A DNA stretch of 64,000 bases from Thiorhodovibrio litoralis (GCF_033954455.1 NZ_CP121473.1:3954501-4018500), one strand, 5' to 3'. Positions 1 to 9,668 are shown, counted from the first letter of the stretch. Notes: generated by a model not told the origin, from the letters alone. Numbers and translations: made by a program.

Positions 1-1
1 C

Positions 2-1432
2 GGCGAGCTGAAACGCATCCACTTTCCAGTGGACCCTTATCTGGAAGTGACGGAAATCTGCGACCGCACCCTGCGCGCCGGCGGGCCAGCCCTTTTGTTT
101 GAGCGGCCCAAGGGCTCCGACATTCCGCTGCTTGGCAATCTGTTCGGCACGCCCAAGCGGGTCGCGCTCGGCATGGGAGAAGAGTCCACCGAGGCCTTGC
201 GCGAGATCGGCAAGCTGCTGGCATTTCTGAAAGAGCCCGATCCGCCCAAGGGCATGAAGGACGCACTCAGCACTCTGCCGGTGTTCAAAAAGGTGCTGGA
301 CATGGCGCCGAAAGTGCGCAAACAGCCTGCCTGTCAGGAGGTAGTGCATGAAGGCGCGGCAGTCGATCTCGGGCGCTTCCCGATCCAGCACTGCTGGCCG
401 GGGGATGCCGCCCCGCTGATCACCTGGGGGCTGGTGGTCACCCGTGGGCCGCACAAGTCGCGGCAGAATCTGGGCATCTACCGCATGCAGGTGCTGGGCC
501 CCAATCGGGTCATCATGCGCTGGCTGGCCCACCGCGGCGGAGCGCTCGACTATCGCGACTGGCAGCAGGCGCATCCGGGCGAGCCTTTCCCCATTTCGGT
601 GGCATTAGGTGCCGATCCGGCGACCATCCTGGGCGCTGTCACCCCGGTGCCGGACAGCCTATCGGAATATGCCTTCGCTGGCCTGCTGCGCGGCAGCCGC
701 ACCGAGGTCGCCGACTGCCTGGGCTCGGACCTGCAAGTGCCGGCCAGCGCCGAGATCGTGCTGGAAGGCCATTTGCACCCGGATGACATGGCCGACGAGG
801 GTCCCTACGGCGACCACACCGGCTATTACAACGAGGTCGACCGCTTTCCGGTCTTCACCATTGAGCGCGTCACCCACCGCCACGCCCCCATCTATCACAG
901 CACTTACACCGGCCGTCCGCCCGACGAGCCGGCGATTCTCGGCGTAGCACTCAACGAAGTCTTCATCCCGCTGCTGCAGAAACAATTTCCGGAGATCCTC
1001 GACTTCTACCTGCCGCCCGAGGGCTGCTCCTATCGACTCGCGGTGGTGAGCATGAACAAGCAATACCCGGGGCACGCCAAGCGGGTGATGATGGGCGTGT
1101 GGTCATTCCTGCGCCAGTTTATGTACACCAAGTTCGTCATCGTGGTGGACGACGACATCAACGCACGCGACTGGAAAGATGTCATCTGGGCCATGACAAC
1201 ACGCATGGACCCGGCGCGCGATACCTTGCTGATCGAAAACACGCCGATCGATTACCTGGATTTTGCCTCACCCGTGTCGGGGCTGGGCTCAAAGATAGGC
1301 CTGGACGCAACCAACAAATGGCCCGGGGAGACCAACCGCGAATGGGGTCAACCGATCCGGATGGACCCGGCAGTGCATGCGCGCGTGGACCAGATCTGGG
1401 ACCAACTCGGTATCGACCTGCCTACGCGCTGA
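2..1432 (+). CDS. ubiD: UbiD 4-hydroxy-3-polyprenylbenzoate decarboxylase, 5' end outside window
   Basis: Decarboxylates 4-hydroxy-3-polyprenylbenzoate in ubiquinone synthesis, using prenylated FMN made by UbiX. The reading frame is open from base 2, and the residues before the first possible start ([12 protein letters not shown]) already match the N-terminal region of E. coli UbiD. The GTG at 29 is therefore an internal valine, and about 20 N-terminal residues lie upstream of the window. Family signatures include [53 protein letters not shown] and [12 protein letters not shown] near the C-terminus. The gene converges on pdxH with only about 40 bp between. The assignment is secure from near end-to-end similarity to the enterobacterial protein. 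Confidence 0.96.
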   Translation, partial: GELKRIHFPVDPYLEVTEICDRTLRAGGPALLFERPKGSDIPLLGNLFGTPKRVALGMGEESTEALREIGKLLAFLKEPDPPKGMKDALSTLPVFKKVLDMAPKVRKQPACQEVVHEGAAVDLGRFPIQHCWPGDAAPLITWGLVVTRGPHKSRQNLGIYRMQVLGPNRVIMRWLAHRGGALDYRDWQQAHPGEPFPISVALGADPATILGAVTPVPDSLSEYAFAGLLRGSRTEVADCLGSDLQVPASAEIVLEGHLHPDDMADEGPYGDHTGYYNEVDRFPVFTIERVTHRHAPIYHSTYTGRPPDEPAILGVALNEVFIPLLQKQFPEILDFYLPPEGCSYRLAVVSMNKQYPGHAKRVMMGVWSFLRQFMYTKFVIVVDDDINARDWKDVIWAMTTRMDPARDTLLIENTPIDYLDFASPVSGLGSKIGLDATNKWPGETNREWGQPIRMDPAVHARVDQIWDQLGIDLPTR

Positions 1433-1473
1433 GATCGCCAAACCGCTGCGGTGGGAGAGCAGGTCGCCCCCCT

Positions 1474-2160
1474 CTAGGGAGCGAGACGCTGCAACGTCCA
1501 GCCGGTGTCATCCTCGGCCCGGCGATAGCGAAAGCGGTCATGCAGGCGGTTATCACGCCCCTGCCAGAATTCGATGCACTCCGGCACCACCCGGTAACCT
1601 CCCCAGAAATCCGGCAGCGGGATCTGGCCGTCGGCGAAGCGTTCCTTGATCTGCGATACTTTGGCCTCGAGCAGCGCCCGTGAGCGAATCACCTGGCTCT
1701 GCGGCGAGGCCCAGGCGCCGATCTTGCTGCCGCGAGCGCGGGTGGCGAAATACTTGAGCGACTCGGCGGTCGAAATGCGCTCGGCGCGACCGTTGACTTG
1801 CACTTGGCGGGCGAAGGCCACCCAGGGAAATAGCAGCGCCACACTGGGATGACGCTCGATCTGGAGCGCCTTGTCGCTGCCGTAATTGGTAAAGAAGACA
1901 AAGCCTTGCCGATCGTAGAGCTTGAGCAGGACACTGCGCACCCAAGGCTGCCCATTGTGATCAACCGTGGCTAGCGTCATCGCATTGGGCTCGGGAATCT
2001 CGGTCGCGCAAGCAAAGGCATACCAACGCTCGAATTGGGCGATGGGGTCCGAGTCAAGATCTGCGCGCCGCAACCCCTCACGCATAAAGTCGGCGCGCCA
2101 TTGCCCTGGCACGCGGTCGGCCGGGCGGTCGCCAGACGGGTCCAAGGCGGCGTCTGTCAT
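1474..2160 (-). CDS. pdxH: Pyridoxamine 5'-phosphate oxidase
   Basis: FMN-dependent oxidase that converts pyridoxine or pyridoxamine 5'-phosphate to pyridoxal 5'-phosphate. The 228-residue length is typical. Recognisable blocks are the PNAMTLATVD segment, RSVLLKLYDRQGFVFFTNYGSDKA, the FPW strand, RGSKIGAWASPQS, and the C-terminal EFWQGRDNRLHDRFRY with the substrate-binding arginine and histidine. The ATG at 2160 has no obvious Shine-Dalgarno; a 15-bp tandem duplication lies directly upstream. Convergent with ubiD. Confidence 0.96.
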   Translation of the reverse strand: MTDAALDPSGDRPADRVPGQWRADFMREGLRRADLDSDPIAQFERWYAFACATEIPEPNAMTLATVDHNGQPWVRSVLLKLYDRQGFVFFTNYGSDKALQIERHPSVALLFPWVAFARQVQVNGRAERISTAESLKYFATRARGSKIGAWASPQSQVIRSRALLEAKVSQIKERFADGQIPLPDFWGGYRVVPECIEFWQGRDNRLHDRFRYRRAEDDTGWTLQRLAP

Positions 2161-2161
2161 A

Positions 2162-2191
2162 CAATCAACATCCGTGCAATCAACATCCGTG
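2162..2191. repeat. 15-bp direct tandem duplication upstream of pdxH
   Basis: The unit CAATCAACATCCGTG occurs twice in a row directly before the pdxH start. It occupies the position expected of the leader and ribosome binding site, so it could affect translation. No function can be read from it. Confidence 0.6.
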
Positions 2192-2235
2192 CGGGCGCTT
2201 TCGCCAAGAAGCTGCTGCGTCCAGGGTAAAGCCCG

Positions 2236-2748
2236 TCATTTCGCAACGCGCGAGGCCAGGAGTGCGTCGATCTCCTGCTCGGCGGCCGCCCAGTCATCGG
2301 TCTCATGGCCTGCCTCGAATCCGCGGTTCTGCGCGCGATAGTAGGCGGCATCTTGAATCATCTTGTAGCGCTCTTCCGCCGTGACGCCACCGGTTACCTT
2401 GGTGGCGCGGGTCGACCCGCGCGCGCTGGTCGCCGTTGTCTTGCGGGGCGCGGTCTTGCTTGTCCTTGCTGCGGTACCCCCGGCGCCCTTGGCCGCGGTG
2501 GCAGTCGATGCCTTGCTCGCTGTCGTCTTACTTGCTGTTGTCTTGCTGGGGCTGGCCTTGCCAGTCTGGCTGGTGGCAGCGGCGCTTGCGGACGTCTTGG
2601 TCGCCGTGGTCTTGCTCGCGGGCGTGGCGCGTTTCTTGGGCGTGGTTTTCTTTGCCGTTGAACTCGCGCCGGTCGCTGCCGTGCTTCCGATGGGCCGCGC
2701 TGCCGCGGTCGATGTCTTGCTGCTAGCGGGTTGCTTTTCTTCAGCCAT
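2236..2748 (-). CDS. DUF2934 protein with a histone-H1-like Ala/Thr/Lys-rich tail
   Basis: About 170 residues. The first 120 are low-complexity Ala/Thr/Ser/Lys with repeated KTTA/SKT blocks, like bacterial histone-H1-like or AlgP-type tails. The last 50 carry the DUF2934 signature (YKMIQDAAYYRAQNRGFE, then DWAAAEQEI). The start at 2748 is chosen because a TGAGAA ribosome site lies a few bases upstream; an ATG four codons earlier is possible. The basic tail suggests nucleic-acid binding (inference). The function of DUF2934 is not established. The repeated codons make the tail prone to length change. Confidence 0.75.
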   Translation of the reverse strand: MAEEKQPASSKTSTAAARPIGSTAATGASSTAKKTTPKKRATPASKTTATKTSASAAATSQTGKASPSKTTASKTTASKASTATAAKGAGGTAARTSKTAPRKTTATSARGSTRATKVTGGVTAEERYKMIQDAAYYRAQNRGFEAGHETDDWAAAEQEIDALLASRVAK

Positions 2749-2912
2749 GATCGTTCTCACTGTTCAGATGGTAGGTAATCGAAAAACGGGATTTCAGACT
2801 GAGAATATCCAAGGTTGATCGTGGGCGCTCGCCCGTTTGTTTGTAAGGATACACGAGCAACACGGCGATCCGAAGACCTGACACGCAAAAAATTGATCCT
2901 TCTTGTCAGGTA

Positions 2913-3161
2913 TTATTCGGCGCAATCGAGCCAACGGACCAGGTAGTAGAGTTTCTGCCCTTCTGAGGAAGCAGAGGGCCCATAGACAATGGCAGCCTGC
3001 CAGCCACGGCACTCCTGAGCTCGTAAGCATGCCTCTTGTTCCGTCGGGGTTGCCTCGACGCAACCGGCCGGAAAACGCGCTCGTGACTTGCGCGTTGCCT
3101 TGACCAGCGCCGGCTGCTCGGCCAGGGCGCGGGACTCGGGATCGATGATGATTTGTGCCAT
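2913..3161 (-). CDS. Small hypothetical protein
   Basis: An 82-residue frame starting MAQIIIDPESRALAEQ. It has a central Cys pair region (PAGCVEATPTEQEAC), an AAIVYG segment, and a C-terminal YYLVRWLDC motif. I do not recognise a characterised family. An in-frame start 32 codons upstream is possible, but those residues look non-coding. Between the DUF2934 gene and the divergent GH57 cluster. The regular amino-acid make-up supports a real gene, but there is no functional clue. Confidence 0.5.
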   Translation of the reverse strand: MAQIIIDPESRALAEQPALVKATRKSRARFPAGCVEATPTEQEACLRAQECRGWQAAIVYGPSASSEGQKLYYLVRWLDCAE

Positions 3162-3279
3162 GGCAATATCGAGCCGCGAATGAGCGCGGGCCCCTCTGTT
3201 AAACTTAGATTCCAGCCCCACCAACGAGGGTTTTAGGGTTGTGATCGCTCTCGCCAAACGTCATTCAAAGGACTGCCAA

Positions 3280-3366
3280 GTGGACTTCAATATCCTGCGC
3301 GTCGCCGCTGTCTTTCTGATCTTCGCGGCCATGTTTGCAACGCCCATCATCGCGCTGCAGCCCTGA
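3280..3366 (+). CDS. 28-residue single-span membrane peptide
   Basis: GTG-started frame VDFNILRVAAVFLIFAAMFA followed by TPIIALQP and TGA. It has an AAGGA ribosome site about six bases upstream. A 15-18 residue hydrophobic stretch with one early Arg predicts a single transmembrane helix. It ends 88 bp before the first GH57 gene and could be co-transcribed with it. Support is the good ribosome site and a coherent hydrophobic segment. No family recognised. Confidence 0.45.
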   Translation: MDFNILRVAAVFLIFAAMFATPIIALQP

Positions 3367-3454
3367 GCGCCGCGGCTGCTCCCCGGTCGATGCCGGCTGG
3401 CAAGCTCGGCCCTCTGCCCTTATCAACCGGCATTTTTCAACAGGGACAGACGCA

Positions 3455-4804
3455 ATGATCGCCCACCACGCACTGGTTCTCAATCTCCATCAGCCGACTG
3501 GGAATCTCGAGCATCTGCTCGACGAGCAAGCCTGGGAGGCGAAGGAGATCCTGTTCGCGCTCGACCGCATGCCGCGCAGCCTGTGGGGCTGGGAGGATCA
3601 TGCCCGGGTGCACCTGTCGCTTTCCGGCACGCTGCTCGAGACCCTGTCCAACCCGGACTTCCAAAGCCGCGTCTATGGCATCGTCGACTGCGGCAAGTTG
3701 CTCTGGCATCTGCAGAATCAAAAGTTGTTCGAGATCCTCGGCACCGGCTACTACCACCCGGTGCTGCCGCTGATTCCGGCGGCGGATCGCGCCGAGCACG
3801 TGCAGCGCTGGCACGGCATTGCCCGGCATCTGCTCTGGCGTCAGGATTTCGGCGGTTTCTGGCCGCCGGAAATGAGCTTCTCGCAGGAGCTGATTCCGCT
3901 GTTGCGCCGCTTCGGTTATCGCTATGTGATGATCGACAGCGAAAATATCGAGCCCGTCGGCGAGATGAGCTGGCAGGAGTTGCGCTACCGCCCCCACATC
4001 GCCCGCCATGGCGAGGACGAGATCATCGTTGTGGTGCGCGACCGCGAGCTGTCCGACGCCCAGGAATCCGGCATGGATCTCGACTGGTTCCTGCGCGAGG
4101 TCGCCGAGCGCACCAAGTGGTGCGACTTCCCGCCGCTGGTGGTCACCGCGAGCGATGGCGAAAACGGCGGCTGGTTCCGCAATGTCACCGAGGGGGCCAA
4201 CTTCTGGAGCGCCTTTTATCTGCCGCTGCTTGAGCAGGCGCGCACCGATCAGGCCCAGGTGCGACCGATCTTCATCGAGGAGTATCTCGATGCGCATGGC
4301 GCCCATGGCGAGGTGCGCATCCGCACCGCCGCCTGGAACACCGGCTGGCACAATGGGCTGGGCTTTACCCAATGGACCGGCTCGCAGGCGCAAAGGCGCA
4401 CCTACTCCGCCTATCAGGACATGAGCGGCCATCTGCATGCCACCCGCAAGCGCCTGGCTGCCCAATCGCACGCACAAGCGGATATCGACGCGGCACTGGA
4501 GACCGCGACCTGGCGGCTGCTGCGCGCGGAAACCAGCTGCAACACCTACTGGGGTGAGGCTTGGGTCGAGCGCGCGGAAGCCGACCTCATGGCCGCGCGC
4601 GCGGCACTCAAGGAGGCTGAAAGCGCCGCCGCTCAGCTCCGCGCCGCTTCAGCTGCGCAAGAGCCATCAACGTGGAATTCTGACTCCCAAGCGCCCGCGC
4701 CCTTGGCTTCCAATTCGCCAGATCCTGATCCGGCCGATTCAGATCACCCGAACTCGGATTCCGAAAGTTCCCTTTCAGCTCATTCACCGGAGACATCCCC
4801 ATGA
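3455..4804 (+). CDS. GH57 glycoside hydrolase (alpha-glucan-active)
   Basis: Retaining alpha-glucan hydrolase or glucanotransferase fold of family GH57. The N-terminus HHALVLNLHQPTGN is GH57 motif 1. FGGFWPPEMSFS carries the expected catalytic glutamate, and VTASDGENGGWF the expected acid/base aspartate region. The C-terminal 45 residues are Ala/Ser/Pro-rich and probably disordered. The ATG at 3455 is preferred over in-frame starts up to 3335 because CAGGGACAG precedes it and homology begins there. The stop overlaps the next gene by ATGA, so the two enzymes are translationally coupled. Likely role is turnover of storage glucan (inference); substrate not determinable. Confidence 0.88.
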   Translation: MIAHHALVLNLHQPTGNLEHLLDEQAWEAKEILFALDRMPRSLWGWEDHARVHLSLSGTLLETLSNPDFQSRVYGIVDCGKLLWHLQNQKLFEILGTGYYHPVLPLIPAADRAEHVQRWHGIARHLLWRQDFGGFWPPEMSFSQELIPLLRRFGYRYVMIDSENIEPVGEMSWQELRYRPHIARHGEDEIIVVVRDRELSDAQESGMDLDWFLREVAERTKWCDFPPLVVTASDGENGGWFRNVTEGANFWSAFYLPLLEQARTDQAQVRPIFIEEYLDAHGAHGEVRIRTAAWNTGWHNGLGFTQWTGSQAQRRTYSAYQDMSGHLHATRKRLAAQSHAQADIDAALETATWRLLRAETSCNTYWGEAWVERAEADLMAARAALKEAESAAAQLRAASAAQEPSTWNSDSQAPAPLASNSPDPDPADSDHPNSDSESSLSAHSPETSP

Positions 4805-6267
4805 CCGCACTCCCAGAAACCATCGACGGCCTGCCCAACATCTGCGGCGCCGAGGATCAGATCGCCGCCGCCATGAAGGCCGGCCAGCAACGCAAGCTCG
4901 CGCAATCCCCCGGCGGGGTGGACTTCGGGCGCATCCGCGCCGCCGCCGCCATCGCCCTACATCAGCACCAGCCGCTGATCCCGGCCGGCGGTGGCGACCT
5001 GCAAACCGCTGCCATCATTAGCAACCTCAAGCACATGATGGACAACCAGGGCATTGGCGATAACCACAACGCCCCGGTGTTCGTCTGGTGCTACAAGCGC
5101 ATGGGCGAGTTCATCCCGCAACTGATCGGCGAGGGCAAGTCCCCGCGTGTGATGCTCGAGTACTCCGGCACCCTGCTCCACGGCCTGCGCGCCATGGGCG
5201 AGGATCACGCTATCGACGCGCTGAAAACCATCACCATGAATCCGGACTTCAACTGGGCAGTGGAATGGCTCGGCATGCCCTGGGGCCACGCGGTCGCGCC
5301 CTCCACCCCGGTGCAGGACTACCGGCTGCATGTAAAAGCTTTTCAACACCACTTCGCCGCAATGTTCGGGCTCGAGGCGCTGGAACGGGTGCGCGGCTTC
5401 TCCCCCTCGGAAATGGCCCTACCCAACCACCCTGACGTGGCTTATGAGTTCGTCAAGACCCTGCGCGACTGCGGCTATCAATGGGTACTGGTGCAGGAGC
5501 ACTCAGTCGAGCAGACCGAAAACGGCTGGCATCCGCAGCGCCCACATCTGCCACATCGACTCGTCTGCACCAACTCCAAAGGCGAGACCGCCAGCATCAT
5601 CGCGCTGATAAAAACCCAAGGCTCGGACACCAAGCTAGTCGCCCAGATGCAGCCCTGGTACGAGGCCCAGAGCCTGGAGCGCTGGGACCTTGCCGGCAAG
5701 TCCGTCCCGCCGCTGGTAACGCAGATCGCCGATGGCGAAAACGGCGGCGTGATGATGAACGAATTCCCCGACAAGTTCTTCGAGGCGGTGCGCGGTGCCT
5801 CCGGCAGCGATGTCCCCTTGATGAACGGCAGCGAATACATCGAGCAACTCTTCGCCATGGGCATCAAGGAAAGCGACTTCACAGAAATCCGCCCGGTGCA
5901 GCAGGGCAAAATCTGGAGCCAGATGCAGCCCGGCGACGGCCCCGAGAAGCTCGAGAAGGTGATTGAAACCCTGAAGAACGAAGACCACCAGTTCCACATG
6001 GACGGCGGCAGCTGGACCAATGATCTTTCCTGGGTGAAAGGCTACGACAACGTGCTCGGCCCCATGGAAGAAGCCAGCTCCGCCTTCAATGAGAAGGTGC
6101 TCAAGTCCGGTGCCTCAACCAGCGACCCGCACTATCGCAACGCGCTCTACCACCTGATGGCATCACAGACCAGCTGCTACCGCTACTGGGGCCAGGGTGA
6201 GTGGACCGACTATGGACGCGAGATCTGCCGCCGCGCCATGGCGATCATTGAGCACGACTTTGCCTAA
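4801..6267 (+). CDS. Second GH57 glycoside hydrolase, coupled to the first
   Basis: A 488-residue GH57 protein. IALHQHQPLIPAGGG is the N-terminal motif with the active-site histidines. RGFSPSEMALP holds the presumed nucleophile Glu, and TQIADGENGGVMMNEFP the acid/base Asp region. The C-terminal TSCYRYWGQGEWTDYG block parallels SCNTYWGEAWVERA in the upstream gene, so the two are paralogs with the same domain plan. Initiates within the stop of the first enzyme (ATGA). A hairpin follows the stop. The two may act sequentially on glycogen-like polymer (inference). Confidence 0.88.
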   Translation: MTALPETIDGLPNICGAEDQIAAAMKAGQQRKLAQSPGGVDFGRIRAAAAIALHQHQPLIPAGGGDLQTAAIISNLKHMMDNQGIGDNHNAPVFVWCYKRMGEFIPQLIGEGKSPRVMLEYSGTLLHGLRAMGEDHAIDALKTITMNPDFNWAVEWLGMPWGHAVAPSTPVQDYRLHVKAFQHHFAAMFGLEALERVRGFSPSEMALPNHPDVAYEFVKTLRDCGYQWVLVQEHSVEQTENGWHPQRPHLPHRLVCTNSKGETASIIALIKTQGSDTKLVAQMQPWYEAQSLERWDLAGKSVPPLVTQIADGENGGVMMNEFPDKFFEAVRGASGSDVPLMNGSEYIEQLFAMGIKESDFTEIRPVQQGKIWSQMQPGDGPEKLEKVIETLKNEDHQFHMDGGSWTNDLSWVKGYDNVLGPMEEASSAFNEKVLKSGASTSDPHYRNALYHLMASQTSCYRYWGQGEWTDYGREICRRAMAIIEHDFA

Positions 6268-6284
6268 TCGGCCTTGACCAATCT

Positions 6285-6310
6285 CATCTGCCGCCGCGTT
6301 GCGGCAGATG
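6285..6310 (+). terminator. Hairpin after the GH57 pair
   Basis: Perfect 10-bp stem CATCTGCCGC/GCGGCAGATG with a 6-base loop, 17 bp after the second GH57 stop. No T-run follows, so it may be a weak or factor-dependent terminator or an mRNA 3'-end stabiliser. Confidence 0.5.
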
Positions 6311-6523
6311 CGGCGATCCGCAACACCGGCTGTATTTGGTCACCGTCCATCGACACCATCGGCCGCAGCGCCATTCATCCGAAGCGATCCTTAAAGAAGC
6401 CCCCATGAGGGTGCAGTTTCTTTACTGCGACCAGGATCAATTCGACGGAAAGCCGCTGAAGACTGCCAGAGGCAGTAGCATAGAATCGAAGAGTATTCGA
6501 AAACCCATCGAGCAAGGCACCCA

Positions 6524-6709
6524 ATGGCAAAACCCAATTATGCATTCGAGAAGCGCCAGCGCGATCTGGCAAAGAAAGCCAAGCAAGAGGCAAAGCGCCA
6601 GCGCAAGTCGGGCACGTCAGAAAACCCGGAAACTACGGACAGCCCTGAACCGGGTGCTCCACCATCGGCAACGGATGATGGGGCAAGCGATGCAAAGACC
6701 GATTCTTGA
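6524..6709 (+). CDS. Small basic conserved protein
   Basis: 61 residues. The Lys/Arg/Gln-rich N-terminal half (MAKPNYAFEKRQRDLAKKAK) is likely helical; the C-terminal half is acidic, Pro/Ser-rich and likely disordered. Short proteins with this MAKPNYAFEKRQR-type start are widespread uncharacterised proteins in proteobacteria (recollection). An AAGG ribosome site precedes the ATG. Stands alone between the GH57 pair and coaE. Function unknown. Confidence 0.7.
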   Translation: MAKPNYAFEKRQRDLAKKAKQEAKRQRKSGTSENPETTDSPEPGAPPSATDDGASDAKTDS

Positions 6710-6810
6710 ACACCCAATCTGATTCTCGTCTGCAATGCCGACAGCCTTCTGCTTCCCGAGTCAACGCTCACGAAAGCGCAACATCTTCGTAAAAACCGGC
6801 GATGGCAAGC

Positions 6811-7458
6811 TCAATCAGGGCGCAGGTTGGAAGGCACGGAGGATATCCTTCTCTCGTGCGCCGTTGCCAGTTGGCGATACAGGGCATCCAACTCGGCGAT
6901 CCGCGCATCCAGGGCTTGAACAGCACCTGAGTTGTCGATCAGGTCATCTGCGCCTTCCAGGCGACGCTGGCGGTCGACCTGGCTGTCCAGCACGCCACGG
7001 ATGGTGGCATCATCCAGGTTGTCGCGCGTGCGTACTCGTTCAATCTGCTGGCGCTCTGGCAGGTCCACCACCAAGACGCGATCAACCAACGCCTGCTGGC
7101 TGGTTTCAAAGAGCAGCGGAATGACCAACAGACTGTAGACGCTGGCGGCCTGGTCGCAGCGCGCTAGCATCTCGGTACGGATCATTGGGTGCAGAATGGA
7201 TTCGAGCTTTTTTCTGGCGCCTGGATCATGAAACACCCGCTCGCGCATCCATGCGCGGTCGAGCGCTCCCGCTAGATTGCTGGCTTTGGGGCCAAAGGCG
7301 CTGACGATGGCGGGCATGGCGGCACCATCAGCCGCAGTCAAAGCATGGGAAATGGCATCGGCATCGATTACCGCAATGCCGCGGTGCGCGAAGCAGTTCG
7401 CCACGGTGGACTTGCCGCTGCCGATTCCGCCGGTCAGCGCGACGCGCAGCCGCCGCAT
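6811..7458 (-). CDS. coaE: Dephospho-CoA kinase
   Basis: Catalyses the last step of coenzyme A synthesis, ATP-dependent phosphorylation of dephospho-CoA. The P-loop is LTGGIGSGKST near residue 10. VIDADAISH and the LHPMI segment are further family markers, along with VIPLLFET and VVDLPERQQIERVRTRD. 215 residues, normal length. Its ATG directly abuts the pilD stop, so it is the last gene of the pilB-pilC-pilD-coaE operon, a common gammaproteobacterial order. Confidence 0.95.
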   Translation of the reverse strand: MRRLRVALTGGIGSGKSTVANCFAHRGIAVIDADAISHALTAADGAAMPAIVSAFGPKASNLAGALDRAWMRERVFHDPGARKKLESILHPMIRTEMLARCDQAASVYSLLVIPLLFETSQQALVDRVLVVDLPERQQIERVRTRDNLDDATIRGVLDSQVDRQRRLEGADDLIDNSGAVQALDARIAELDALYRQLATAHERRISSVPSNLRPD

Positions 7459-8367
7459 TCAGGCGAGGCCGCTCCAGCGCAGATAGGCGTTGGTGATATC
7501 AGCCCCCCACAGCAGGCTGACCCAACCGGCGATGGCCAGATAGGGGCCGAAGGGCATGGGTGCACGTTGCTGGTGTCGCCCGAAGGCAATCAGCGCGATG
7601 CCGACGACGGCACCCGGCACGGCAGATAGCAAGATGATCTGCGGCAGCGCCTGCCAGCCCATCCAGGCACCGAAAACAGCCAGCAGTTTGAAGTCCCCAC
7701 GCCCCATACCTTCGCGCCCGGTCAGCACCCGGAACAGCTGAAACACCAACCACAAGCTGAGATAACCCGCGATGGCGCCGATGATGGCTGTTTCGGCATC
7801 GACGAAGACGCCGAACAGACTCAGCAACAGTCCAAGCCATAACAACGGCAGAGTGATGGCGTCCGGCAGCAATTGGGTGTCGAAGTCGATGATCGCGAGC
7901 GCGATCATGGCCCAAGTAAACAACAACGCTGCTGCGGCCTGCGGGGTGAAGCCGAAATACCATACGACCACTAAGCTAAGCGCAGCGGTCAGCATTTCGA
8001 TCAGCGGATAACGCAGCGCGATTTGCGCGTGACAGGCCGAGCAACGCCCGCGCAGCAGCAAATAACTGATCACCGGGATATTTTCCCACGGGCGAATGCG
8101 ATGTCCGCAGGCTGGACAGTGCGAGGCCGGGCGCGCGAGGCCGAAGGGTTCGGATTCAGCCGACGGTGGGTCCAGGGATGGCGGCGAGGCCTCGCCGGCA
8201 GTGGCCACTTGCAAGTCGGCACAATCGCGCTGCCACTCGAACTCCATCATGCGCGGCAGGCGCAGAATGACGACATTGAGAAAGCTGCCGATCAGCAATC
8301 CGAACAGGACGGTGGTGCTGTAGAACAACCAAGGTGTTTCGGCAAAAACGGAAATGAGAGCGGTCAT
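7459..8367 (-). CDS. pilD: Type IV prepilin peptidase / N-methyltransferase
   Basis: Integral membrane aspartic protease that cleaves and N-methylates type IV pilins and pseudopilins. The N-terminal methyltransferase part contains GSFLNVVILRLP and the zinc-type CPAC...CSAC pairs. The catalytic aspartates fit IDFDTQLLPD and GMGRGDFKL. About six further membrane segments follow. A linker of about 35 residues between the first membrane helix and the Cys pairs is Ser/Pro-rich. The ATG at 8367 gives the usual N-terminal length; a GTG five codons upstream (8382) is the alternative. Between pilC and coaE. Confidence 0.93.
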   Translation of the reverse strand: MTALISVFAETPWLFYSTTVLFGLLIGSFLNVVILRLPRMMEFEWQRDCADLQVATAGEASPPSLDPPSAESEPFGLARPASHCPACGHRIRPWENIPVISYLLLRGRCSACHAQIALRYPLIEMLTAALSLVVVWYFGFTPQAAAALLFTWAMIALAIIDFDTQLLPDAITLPLLWLGLLLSLFGVFVDAETAIIGAIAGYLSLWLVFQLFRVLTGREGMGRGDFKLLAVFGAWMGWQALPQIILLSAVPGAVVGIALIAFGRHQQRAPMPFGPYLAIAGWVSLLWGADITNAYLRWSGLA

Positions 8368-8424
8368 CGGCAAATCCAACACGCGGCTTGCTCTGCGACA
8401 AGGTTCCCGGATGAACCCAGCAAA

Positions 8425-9663
8425 TTAAACAACGGCAGCCAACTTAAAGATTGGCAGATACATCGCAACGATCAAGCTGCCCACCAAACCGCCGATGACC
8501 ACCATGATCATGGGCTCGAGCAGACTACTTAGGGCGTCGACTGCGTTATCCACTTCTTCTTCGTAAAAATCCGCAACTTTTCCCAGCATTGCGTCCAAAG
8601 AGCCGGATTCCTCACCAATGGAAGTCATCTGAATCACCATGTGCGGAAACAGGTTGCGCTGGCGCATGGCCAGCTGCAAATTCTGACCGGTCGCGACCTC
8701 CTCGCGCATTTTCAGAACAGCATCTGTGTAGACGATATTTCCTGTGGCGCCGGACACGGAACCCAAAGCTTCGACCAAAGGCACGCCCGCCGCAAACATG
8801 GTCGAAAGTGTGCGGGCGAAACGGGCAATCGCCGCCTTATTTAGGATGGATCCGATAACCGGGATCTTAAGCGACGCACGATCAACTAACTCACGGAACT
8901 TGCGCGATTTTTCGTGCAATTTAGCGATACTGTAACCTGCCGCTCCGAGCCCTATCGCAACGGCCCACCACCATTTCTGCAAAGCATCTGAAAGCCCGAT
9001 TACCATTAACGTAAAGGCAGGCAAGTCAGCCCCAAAACTATCAAAAAGCTCTTTGAATTGAGGGATGACAAATACCAGCAATACCGCTGTAACGACTATT
9101 GCGACCACGATAACCGAAATCGGATAAAAGAGAGCCTTTTTGATCTTACCCTTGATGGATTCGGTCTTTTCTTTATAGGTCGCAATTTTGTCGAGAAGAT
9201 CGTCAAGCACACCGGCTTGCTCACCCGCGGCGACCAAGTTGCAGACCAGATCGTCAAAATATTTTGGGTGTTTGGACAAGGCGACTGCCATCGCGGAGCC
9301 GCTTTCGATGTCGTTTTTGATGCTGAGAATCAATTCTTGCATCGATGGGTTTTCATGGCCGCGGCCAACAATCTCAAAAGACTGCACAAGTGGCACACCA
9401 GCACTCATCATGGTGGCCAACTGCCGGGTAAAGACCGAAATATCCCCGGCGGTGATTTTCTTCTTGCCCCCGCCCAGAAGTGGTTCGGCCTTTTTGCGCA
9501 CCTTGGTTGGATTCACACCCTGCCGGCGCAGATCGGCGCGAATCAATGCAATACTGGCGCCACGGGTTTCACCCTTGACTTTGGACCCGCGCTTATCAAG
9601 GCCTTCCCAGGCGAAGTTGTGGCTTTTCTCGACCTTAGCTTTCTTTGTTACGGCGACTGCCAT
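8425..9663 (-). CDS. pilC: Type IV pilus inner-membrane platform protein PilC
   Basis: 412 residues with two T2SSF domains. Each contains the typical membrane-proximal motif (FTRQLATMMSAGVPLVQSFE; FARTLSTMFAAGVPLVEALG), and three strongly hydrophobic segments are visible, the last near the C-terminus (MIMVVIGGLVGSLIVAMYLP). Couples the cytoplasmic PilB ATPase to pilus assembly in the inner membrane. Lies 5 bp after pilB and 57 bp before the annotated pilD start. Confidence 0.95.
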   Translation of the reverse strand: MAVAVTKKAKVEKSHNFAWEGLDKRGSKVKGETRGASIALIRADLRRQGVNPTKVRKKAEPLLGGGKKKITAGDISVFTRQLATMMSAGVPLVQSFEIVGRGHENPSMQELILSIKNDIESGSAMAVALSKHPKYFDDLVCNLVAAGEQAGVLDDLLDKIATYKEKTESIKGKIKKALFYPISVIVVAIVVTAVLLVFVIPQFKELFDSFGADLPAFTLMVIGLSDALQKWWWAVAIGLGAAGYSIAKLHEKSRKFRELVDRASLKIPVIGSILNKAAIARFARTLSTMFAAGVPLVEALGSVSGATGNIVYTDAVLKMREEVATGQNLQLAMRQRNLFPHMVIQMTSIGEESGSLDAMLGKVADFYEEEVDNAVDALSSLLEPMIMVVIGGLVGSLIVAMYLPIFKLAAVV

Positions 9664-9668
9664 GGCGA

